From Planctomycetota bacterium (GTDB lineage Bacteria > Planctomycetota > PLA2 > JAEUHO01): a DNA stretch of 6,731 nucleotides. The notes beneath the pieces were generated by a model. The model had not been told where the DNA came from, did not search any database, and saw only the letters and a list, made by a program, of their open reading frames with translations. Location of the stretch: contig JARGNS010000081.1 of the NCBI GenBank assembly GCA_029213105.1, positions 3,621 through 10,351 on the forward strand, written 5' to 3'. The translations under genes and the position numbers were made by a program. This document shows, in pieces, positions 1-5,575 of this stretch (position 1 is the stretch's first letter; the number at the start of each line of letters is the position of its first letter).

Positions 1-2
1 GG

Positions 3-9
3 TTCCTCC
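3..9 (-). promoter_or_regulatory. Possible ribosome binding site of a gene beyond the left edge
   Basis: Read on the minus strand, GGAGGAA lies 12 bases after the regulator's stop codon and close to the window edge. A start codon would have to be outside the window. It suggests that the operon continues, but the start codon itself cannot be seen. Confidence 0.35.
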
Positions 10-13
10 AGCG

Positions 14-33
14 CCCGGGGGCTACCCCCCGGG
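14..33 (-). other. GC-only hairpin across the regulator's stop codon
   Basis: A perfect 8-bp inverted repeat (14-21 with 26-33, four-base loop) contains the TAG stop in its loop and stem edge. No T run follows in the minus direction, so it does not qualify as a standard intrinsic terminator. It may slow ribosomes or protect the 3' side of the regulator message, or be a by-product of Pro-Pro-Gly-Gly codons. Confidence 0.3.
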
Positions 34-714
34 GGGCCGGAACTTGTACCCGGAGCCGCGCACGGTCTGGATCCAGCGCGGCGTCACGGGGTCGTCCCCG
101 AGCTTCTGCCGCAGCTTGTTGATGAAGTTGTCGATCGTGCGCGGCGTGCCGTCGTAGTCGTAGCCCCAGACCTTGTTCAGGATCTGGTCGCGCGAGAGCA
201 CGCGGCCGCGGTTCTGGATCAGGTGCCGCAGCAGCTTGAACTCGCGCGTCGACAGCTCACGGTCCTCGCCCTCGACCGTGAGGATCTGGCCGGCGAAGTC
301 GATGCGCAGGCCGCTTTCCTCGAAGGTGTCGACCTCGCCCTCCATGGCGCGGCGACGACGAAGGGCCGCCTTGATGCGCGCGGTGAGCTCGCGGATGGAG
401 AACGGCTTGGTGACGTAGTCGTCGGCCCCCAGCTCGAGGCCGAGGACCTTGTCGCCCTCGTCGCCCTTGGCCGAGAGGATGAGGATCGGGAGCGTCATGT
501 CGTACTTGCGTACCGTGCGGCACACCTCGAAGCCGTTGACGCGCGGCAACATGATGTCGAGCACGATCAGGTCGGGCTTCTTGTCGAAGGCCCTCTGGAT
601 GGCCTCCTCGCCATCGCGGGCGAGATCCACGGTAAAGCCCTCGAACTCGAGGCTGCGCTTCAGGCCGAGGCGGATGGACGGGTCGTCTTCGACGATGAGG
701 ATGCGTGCATTCAT
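22..714 (-). CDS. OmpR/PhoB-family DNA-binding response regulator
   Basis: Cytoplasmic transcription regulator of a two-component system; it receives phosphate from the adjacent kinase and binds DNA. The 230-residue product has a receiver domain (about 4-118) with the acidic pair D10/D11, phosphoacceptor D53 in VLDIMLP, S81 and K103 in the VTKPF motif, so every residue needed for phosphotransfer is present. A winged-helix effector domain follows (about 130-227), with the family signature from ELSTREFKLL through RTIDNFINKLRQKLGD to the final VRGSGYKF. Length is typical of the family. The start at 714 is chosen because MNARILIVEDD begins directly at the receiver fold and overlaps the kinase stop in ATGA; the frame stays open upstream to 1086 but that part is antisense to the kinase. 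GGAAGG lies about 10 bases before the start. The target genes and signal are unknown. PhoB, BaeR or similar names would be guesses. Confidence 0.96.
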   Translation of the reverse strand: MNARILIVEDDPSIRLGLKRSLEFEGFTVDLARDGEEAIQRAFDKKPDLIVLDIMLPRVNGFEVCRTVRKYDMTLPILILSAKGDEGDKVLGLELGADDYVTKPFSIRELTARIKAALRRRRAMEGEVDTFEESGLRIDFAGQILTVEGEDRELSTREFKLLRHLIQNRGRVLSRDQILNKVWGYDYDGTPRTIDNFINKLRQKLGDDPVTPRWIQTVRGSGYKFRPPGG

Positions 715-2849
715 GAGGTCACTACCTTCCCAGGCGGGGGAGCGTCGGGGGCAGCGGAAGCTGGGCTTGCGGCGAGGGCCGCGGCCGCGGCCCGGTCGAG
801 GGGCAGGCGGACCGTGAACACGCTCCCGACCCCGCCCTGGGCCGCATCGAGCTCGATGCGCCCCTTGTGGCCCGCGACGACGCTCCGCACCAGGGCCAGC
901 CCGAGGCCCGTGCCGGCGACGGGTTGGGTCAGGTACTGCTCGGAGCGATAGAACATGTCGAAGACCTTCCGACGTTCGGCGCGCGGGATCCCGATACCGT
1001 CGTCCTCGACCACGATCTCGGCGAACCGGCCCCGACGCGCCGTGCGCACGGCGATCGTGGCCTTGTCCCCCCGCTTGTACTTCCACGCATTCGACAACAG
1101 GTTCGTCACCACATCGTCCACCGCCTGCACATCCATCTGGACGGGCAGGATGTCGGGATGCAGCTGGATCTCGAGGTCGAGGCCGGGCTCCGTGATGATC
1201 CGACGGAAGCGCGTCGTGGCCTCCAGCACGGGCCGATTGAGGTCGCCCGGCGCCAGCGTGTAGGGGGTGGTCCGCGCCTCCCCGCGGGCGACATCGATCA
1301 TGCGCATGACGATGCGCTGCAACCGACGGATCTCCTGGCCGATCACCGCGAAGGCCTCGGCCTGGTCGTCGGGGGCGGTCAGCTTGCCGTCCTCGAGCAT
1401 CTCCGTGAAGATCGAGATGCTCGTGATCGGCGTCTTCAGCTCATGGGAGAGGTTGCTGACGAAGTCCGCCTTGAGCTGGGCCAGACGGATCTCGCGCGTC
1501 AGCAGGCGGATCAGCACGTAGCCGCCCACGCACAGCCCCGCGCCGGCGAGCAGGATCACGGCCCAGAACAGGAAGCTCGTGTACTTGTCCTCGATCCCGG
1601 CGGGCTGCCCCGTCTGGAAGATCGCGATGCGGTAGGGCACGTGGATGGGCCCGGTCAGGTCCACGCTCGCGGCCTCGTCCATGCCGTCGGGCCCGACGGG
1701 GACCTTGCCGGCCGGAAACACGAGCGCGGTCATGCCGAGGACGTCGAAGGCCTCGCGCTGCTCGTTCACGATGCCCTGGACCATGCGCTCCACGCCGGCG
1801 CCGTCCAGCGAGACGATCAGCGCCTGCTCATCCGGCAGCGTGTAGATGCCGAAGAGACCCGCGGCCTGGGGCGCGACGGTCACGCGGCGCTCGCGCCGGC
1901 GCGTGGCCTGCAAGCGCTCCGCGAACAGCTCCGCCCGCAGACTCTCGCCGCGGCGCGGATCCACGAGCTGGGCCAGCACGCGCCGGTACTCGGAACGCTC
2001 CCACACCAGGCTCTCGCGCTGGGCATCCGGCGTGTGCGCCACCAGCCGCCGGACCTGATGGCTCAGATCCCGGGCGTACCCCTCGTAGGAGGCGGTGGGC
2101 AGGCGCCCGAGCTGCCCGTTGAGGACGAGCATCTCCTCGGCGCGCAGCAGGACGTCGCGCACCACGGCGGGCGGAAGGCTCGTGGGATCCTCCCCGAGGG
2201 CATCGGCCGCCGCCCGCACCATCTGCACGGTCCAGCCGAGCCCGAAGGGGAACAGGGCGCCGTCGGGATCCAGCGCAGGGGCGCGGGCGGTCAGCCCGTA
2301 CTCGCTCACCAGCTCCGTCCACGGCTCCAGCGCCGCGCGCGCGCCCTCCTGCTTGCGGCGCTCCATGGCCTCGTCCCGCAAGACGGTCTGGGCACCCTCG
2401 GCGCCGTCCTGGAGCGCCGCGATCCGGATGCGGTCGTCCGCGCGCACCCACATGCGGTAGCGCCCGCCGATCCAGCGCACGGCGCGGGCGTCATCCACGC
2501 GTACGACCCAGGACGCCAGCTGACCGTGGGCCGGCCCCTCCAGGTAGCCCTGCAAGGCCCGGGAGGCGTCCTGGCGCTCGCGCCAGCCGTCGCCCTCCAG
2601 CTTGCGGTGCAGCTCGTACGCCCGCGTCACGACCCCCTCGAGGCGCCGGCCGATGGCGGCTTGCACGTCCTTCAGCAGGACGATGCCATCGGCGTTCGCC
2701 TTCACGAGCCGATCCTTGCGCGCGTCGTCGAACTGGGCCGTCAGCGCCCACAGGCCGAAGACGGCCACAATCAGCACGAGACCAAAGACCACCAGCACGA
2801 CGATGCCGGCAGTCTTGGACCATCGGGGAGCGGCGCGGAGATCCTGCAT
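711..2849 (-). CDS. Membrane-bound sensor histidine kinase with a large extracytoplasmic domain
   Basis: Inner-membrane sensor that autophosphorylates on histidine and passes the phosphate to the regulator encoded just downstream (4-bp overlap, translational coupling). The 712-residue product has a first membrane helix at about 13-36, an extracytoplasmic region at about 40-423, and a second membrane helix at about 425-449. HisKA follows with H469 in SNLSHELKTP, then the ATPase domain with N-box N583/N587 (VTNLLSNAWK), G1 box DDGIG at 616-620, a DMFYR F-box-like segment and G2 box GTGLGLAL from 646. All catalytic motifs are intact. The C-terminus (about 685-712) is an Ala/Pro-rich tail. No HAMP domain fits between the second membrane helix and HisKA. 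I do not recognise the sensor domain; parts near 111-135 and 330-410 look like alternating strands, as in Cache/PAS-type folds, but this is only an impression. No clear Shine-Dalgarno precedes the start, which lies 15 bp after the ligase stop. Confidence 0.95.
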   Translation of the reverse strand: MQDLRAAPRWSKTAGIVVLVVFGLVLIVAVFGLWALTAQFDDARKDRLVKANADGIVLLKDVQAAIGRRLEGVVTRAYELHRKLEGDGWRERQDASRALQGYLEGPAHGQLASWVVRVDDARAVRWIGGRYRMWVRADDRIRIAALQDGAEGAQTVLRDEAMERRKQEGARAALEPWTELVSEYGLTARAPALDPDGALFPFGLGWTVQMVRAAADALGEDPTSLPPAVVRDVLLRAEEMLVLNGQLGRLPTASYEGYARDLSHQVRRLVAHTPDAQRESLVWERSEYRRVLAQLVDPRRGESLRAELFAERLQATRRRERRVTVAPQAAGLFGIYTLPDEQALIVSLDGAGVERMVQGIVNEQREAFDVLGMTALVFPAGKVPVGPDGMDEAASVDLTGPIHVPYRIAIFQTGQPAGIEDKYTSFLFWAVILLAGAGLCVGGYVLIRLLTREIRLAQLKADFVSNLSHELKTPITSISIFTEMLEDGKLTAPDDQAEAFAVIGQEIRRLQRIVMRMIDVARGEARTTPYTLAPGDLNRPVLEATTRFRRIITEPGLDLEIQLHPDILPVQMDVQAVDDVVTNLLSNAWKYKRGDKATIAVRTARRGRFAEIVVEDDGIGIPRAERRKVFDMFYRSEQYLTQPVAGTGLGLALVRSVVAGHKGRIELDAAQGGVGSVFTVRLPLDRAAAAALAASPASAAPDAPPPGKVVTS

Positions 2850-2864
2850 GGGTTCGAAGTCGGG

Positions 2865-3629
2865 TCAGATCGTACGGCCCGCAGGCCTCAGGTCCTGCAC
2901 ATGCTCCGCAGGACGCCAGACAGGCCCCGAACGCGCATCCCGGATCCGCAGGCCGCGCGCCAACGAAATCGCCTCGAGCACGCCCTCCACGGCCTCCCCG
3001 GCGCTGGTGCAGGTCACGCGTGTCCCGATCAGCGCCTGACGCCCGCGCCAGGCGGCCTCGATGGCCTGCGCGCCGCCCGGTGCGCGGCGGCGGGCCTGGG
3101 CCCGGTCCACCGCGGCCAGCAAGGCCACGAGCAGCCCGTCGCGGGTGGGCGGCGGATCGCAGGCCTCGGCCAGGGCGCCCACGTGGGGCCGCAGCGCCGG
3201 CGGCAGCCCCGCGGGCACGTGCGTCACGTTGATGCCGATGCCGGCGATGACGCAAGCCTGCTGGCCGCGCCGCTCGAGCAGGATGCCCCCCACCTTGCGT
3301 TCGGCGAGCCACAGGTCGTTCGGCCACTTGATCGCGGCCTGCGCCCCCGTCACGGCCTCGATCGCCTCCGCACCGGCCAGGGCCACCAGGGCCACGGCGC
3401 CGGCCGGCATGTCCTCGGCGGGGACGTCGAGCAGCAACGAGGCGTACAGCCCCCCTGCGGGCGAGGCGAAATGGCGCCCCTCGCGGCCGCGACCGCCGGT
3501 CTGCTCGTCGGCCACGACCACGGTGTGCGGCCCGTAGCCGCCCTCGGCGGCGGCGTCGTTCGTGGAGCCCAAGACCGGCCGATGCACGATCGTCCAGCCG
3601 GTCCGTTCCTCGAGATCGTGCACATCCAT
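2865..3629 (-). CDS. birA: Biotin-[acetyl-CoA-carboxylase] ligase, catalytic type without HTH
   Basis: Cytoplasmic enzyme that activates biotin with ATP to biotinyl-5'-AMP and attaches it to the lysine of biotin carrier proteins such as the acetyl-CoA carboxylase BCCP subunit. With the start at 3629 the product has 254 residues: GSTND at 21-25, the biotin/AMP-binding loop GRGREGR at 46-52 within a QTGGRGR context, KWPND at 101-105 (the equivalent of the catalytic-site lysine of E. coli BirA), KVGG at 112-115 and GIGINV at 130-135. A C-terminal SH3-like domain starts about GTRVTC (202) and ends near the stop. There is no N-terminal helix-turn-helix, so this is the short, non-repressor class. 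An in-frame ATG at 3677 would add 16 residues without family similarity and with no better ribosome binding site; 3629 is preferred. It is the first gene of the apparent ligase-kinase-regulator operon, probably transcribed from the short divergent region. Confidence 0.93.
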   Translation of the reverse strand: MDVHDLEERTGWTIVHRPVLGSTNDAAAEGGYGPHTVVVADEQTGGRGREGRHFASPAGGLYASLLLDVPAEDMPAGAVALVALAGAEAIEAVTGAQAAIKWPNDLWLAERKVGGILLERRGQQACVIAGIGINVTHVPAGLPPALRPHVGALAEACDPPPTRDGLLVALLAAVDRAQARRRAPGGAQAIEAAWRGRQALIGTRVTCTSAGEAVEGVLEAISLARGLRIRDARSGPVWRPAEHVQDLRPAGRTI

Positions 3630-3717
3630 CGGGGCATTCTGCCGGAAACCGGACAGGGGACGCACCGCAGACGCCATGAATCGGGTTCAATGGGGAGCCC
3701 CTCGGAGAGACCGCTGC
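3630..3717. promoter_or_regulatory. Divergent intergenic region between birA and the cytochrome gene
   Basis: About 88 bp separate the two divergent starts, so promoters for both directions should lie here or reach into the coding ends. I see no convincing -35/-10 pair on either strand. The visible content is a CCGG-AAA-CCGG element at 3643-3653 and GGGG-AG-CCCC at 3692-3701; both are short and may be chance in DNA of this composition. The role is inferred from gene order, not from a recognised motif. Confidence 0.4.
3704..3710 (+). promoter_or_regulatory. Ribosome binding site deciding the cytochrome start
   Basis: GGAGAGA ends seven bases before the ATG at 3718. It favours 3718 over the in-frame upstream ATG at 3676, which has no such motif and would place 14 extra residues before the twin-arginine start of the signal peptide. 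Confidence 0.6.
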
Positions 3718-5478
3718 ATGCGCCGGACGTCTGCGATCGCTGCTGCCCTTGCCATCACGCTTGCCGCGGCAGCCCTGTTCTCGCAACCGCGCCCCAGCGG
3801 AGCGGCCGACGAGGACGAGGCGCCGCTGGACTACCGCTTCTACAAGACCCGCGTGGCCCCCCTGCTCCACGAGCAGTGCGGGGAGTGCCACGCGAACCCC
3901 CGCAAGCGCAGCAAGGTGGGCAAGTTCTTCCTCAGCCCGGCCCCCGGACGCCGCATGCGCGAGCGCTTCCAGGAGCGCAACTTCAAGAACGTGCTGCGCT
4001 TCGTCGAGCCCGGGGATCCGTCGGCCTCGCTCCTGCTCCTCAAGGCGATCGGTCCGCGCAACGGCGGCGTGACCCATGAGGGCGGTGACATCCTCGGCAC
4101 CAACACCCCGGCCTACGGCGCGATCATCGACTGGATCAACGGTCAGAAGCAGGCCGTGGAGGCCTTCAAGCCGCCGACCGCCGAGACCGGCGCGCCGGAC
4201 TTCCTGTTCTTCTACAAGCGCATCGAGCCGGTCCTGTTGGCGGTGTGCGCCGAGTGCCATGCCGGTCGCGGCAAGGGCCGTTTCAAGCTCGTCACCCACG
4301 AGCGCGGCGAGGAGTTCCCGCTCGAAGATCATTACGCGAACTTCGAGACGATCATGCGCCTCGTGAAGCCGGGGCAGCCGCTCAAGTCGCGTTTCTTCAC
4401 GAAGCCCCTGGCGCTGGACGCCGGCGGCATCAAGCACAAGGGCGGCGACCGCATCGCCAAGGACTCCGTCAACTACGAGAACTGGATGCTCTTCATCCAG
4501 GGTGAGTCCGGTCCGCCCCTGCCCACCGAGGGCGAGAAGAACATCCCCGTGCTCACGAACGAGGGACTCACGATCCAGGCGGAGGACTTCGAGTTCGAGG
4601 GCGGCGTCGAGGATGCCGAGTCCAAGGGCGCCGAGGAGTACTACGTCGCGGTCGCCGGAGAAACCGGCGGCCGCATCCATGTGGACATGCGCGTCGCCGA
4701 TGCGGGTGCCTACCGCGTGGAGGTGCGCTTCAAGCCCGGCACGGCGCCCCTGCACATGGGCTTCGAGGGCGCCGAGCCGTGGACCCTGCCGATCCCGCCC
4801 GCCGACGAGCGCGAAGAGCACGGATTCGCACGCGCCGGACCGCTCACCCTGCTCGACCACGCCGACCCACTCATCGACAGCCGCGGAGGACTCGATCTCC
4901 AAGCGGGGGTCCTGCACATGGATGGGCGCCGTGGGGAAGCCGCCTGGCTCTCCCCGAGCGACGTGCGCAACGCGGGGGCGCTCGCACGCATCCGACTCGC
5001 CGACGAGGAGGAGGGGGGCGACGACGGCCTGCTGCTTTTCGACATGGAGGACGGCTGGAACGGCAAGTTCGCGGGCCTCACCGACGGCGGCCGGCGCTTC
5101 GTGATGGGCGTACTCGAGAACGGCCGCATGCGCGTGCTGAAGTCCGCCAAGGCCACGGAGCCGCGGCGCGGCACCGAGGGCGATCCGCGCGAGGTGAAGG
5201 TCGAGTACTTCGGCGGCGTCGCCGTCGGCAGCCTCGACGGCAAGCCCCTCGTCTTCCTCAACCTGAGCGGCAAGCTCGAGGAAGGCCGCTTCGGCGTCAT
5301 GACCCACGGCCTGGCCGAGATCCACCACGTCGCGGCGGTCGAGGAGTACGAGGTCTACGAGGTCGAGTTGCAGACGGGCCCCGTGATCCATCTGCCGACG
5401 GCCCTCCTGCGGCTGTTCGTCGAGATCCCCCCCGGCGGCGGCGAGGTCGACTCCGTGCGGTTCACGCCCTCGGAGTAG
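3718..5478 (+). CDS. Exported di-haem cytochrome c with C-terminal carbohydrate-binding-like and lectin-like domains
   Basis: The 586-residue product starts with a Sec-type signal peptide (MRR, hydrophobic 5-21, likely cleavage near SGAA at 27-30). Two related cytochrome c units follow: 40-142 with CGECH (C54, C57, H58) and 165-262 with CAECH (C177, C180, H181). Both start FYK-R, carry a PG-P segment and a GG[V/I]xHxGGD motif, and end in a W-I/F-I-x-G helix. They resemble the planctomycete cytochrome (PSCyt1-like) family, whose members often have an HGGG segment at this place. These four are the only cysteines. From about 284 (LTIQAEDFEFEGG) a CBM6/35-like beta domain begins. Residues about 388-550 look like a concanavalin A/LamG or DUF1080-like jelly roll (RFGVMTHG ... 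VAAVEEYEV). Covalent haem attachment implies periplasmic maturation. The natural substrate or electron partner cannot be read from the sequence, and no DUF1549/DUF1553 region is present. The domain calls after residue 280 are tentative. Confidence 0.85.
   Translation: MRRTSAIAAALAITLAAAALFSQPRPSGAADEDEAPLDYRFYKTRVAPLLHEQCGECHANPRKRSKVGKFFLSPAPGRRMRERFQERNFKNVLRFVEPGDPSASLLLLKAIGPRNGGVTHEGGDILGTNTPAYGAIIDWINGQKQAVEAFKPPTAETGAPDFLFFYKRIEPVLLAVCAECHAGRGKGRFKLVTHERGEEFPLEDHYANFETIMRLVKPGQPLKSRFFTKPLALDAGGIKHKGGDRIAKDSVNYENWMLFIQGESGPPLPTEGEKNIPVLTNEGLTIQAEDFEFEGGVEDAESKGAEEYYVAVAGETGGRIHVDMRVADAGAYRVEVRFKPGTAPLHMGFEGAEPWTLPIPPADEREEHGFARAGPLTLLDHADPLIDSRGGLDLQAGVLHMDGRRGEAAWLSPSDVRNAGALARIRLADEEEGGDDGLLLFDMEDGWNGKFAGLTDGGRRFVMGVLENGRMRVLKSAKATEPRRGTEGDPREVKVEYFGGVAVGSLDGKPLVFLNLSGKLEEGRFGVMTHGLAEIHHVAAVEEYEVYEVELQTGPVIHLPTALLRLFVEIPPGGGEVDSVRFTPSE
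3835..4143 (+). repeat. Cytochrome c unit 1 of an internal duplication
   Basis: Encodes residues 40-142. Landmarks shared with unit 2, in order: FYK-R, CxxCH (54-58), RFVEPGDP (94-101), GGVTHEGGD (116-124), and a closing IIDWING. It is about 12 residues longer between CxxCH and the PG-P segment than an average single-haem unit of this kind. The relation to unit 2 is visible in the protein but has diverged at DNA level, so the duplication is old. Confidence 0.8.
4210..4503 (+). repeat. Cytochrome c unit 2 of an internal duplication
   Basis: Encodes residues 165-262. It repeats the order of unit 1: FYKRIEP, CAECH (177-181), RLVKPGQP (214-221), GGIKHKGGD (236-244), and a closing WMLFIQG. The histidines H120 and H240 lie at matching places and are candidates for the distal haem ligand. 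Confidence 0.8.
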
Positions 5479-5575
5479 GAAATTGCCCGTCCCGCGGCCC
5501 GGCGCAGCAACGAGCGGGTCCGGATCGGGTATCAAGGAGCGCACCGGAGCGCGATCCGGTCCCTGGAGACATCCC
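5479..5575 (+). promoter_or_regulatory. 97-bp spacer with overlapping inverted repeats before the EF-hand gene
   Basis: An outer inverted repeat pairs 5516-5527 with 5552-5563 (11 of 12 positions, the mismatch being 5519/5560). A perfect inner one, ACCGGA/TCCGGT, pairs 5543-5548 with 5555-5560 around a six-base loop. The two share 5555-5560 and cannot form together. Both lie directly before the GGAGA ribosome binding site. No run of T follows, so this is not a standard intrinsic terminator of the cytochrome gene, and no good promoter was recognised; TATCAA at 5530-5535 is a weak -10-like match without a -35. A regulatory role is inference. Confidence 0.35.
5565..5569 (+). promoter_or_regulatory. 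Ribosome binding site of the EF-hand gene
   Basis: GGAGA lies six bases before the ATG at 5576 and fixes that start, which also opens directly into a signal peptide. Confidence 0.65.

Noticed and set aside
715..1086. N-terminal extension of the response regulator
   Set aside because: This stretch overlaps the kinase ATPase domain, is Arg/Gly-rich, and the receiver domain begins directly at 714.
2865..3629. Bifunctional BirA repressor controlling biotin genes
   Set aside because: There is no N-terminal helix-turn-helix; the protein begins close to the catalytic domain, and no biotin synthesis gene is nearby.
3562..3717. Longer start of the cytochrome protein
   Set aside because: The extra residues lie before a proper signal peptide, partly antisense to the ligase, whereas 3718 has a well-spaced GGAGAGA.
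867..4079. Plus-strand open frame of 1070 codons
   Set aside because: It is antisense to the kinase and ligase and then runs into the cytochrome gene in another frame. Its product is rich in Arg, His, Gly and Pro with no domain, as expected of GC-rich shadow frames.
5479..5575. Rho-independent terminator after the cytochrome gene
   Set aside because: The inverted repeats lie far from the stop codon and next to the following ribosome binding site, and no T run is present.
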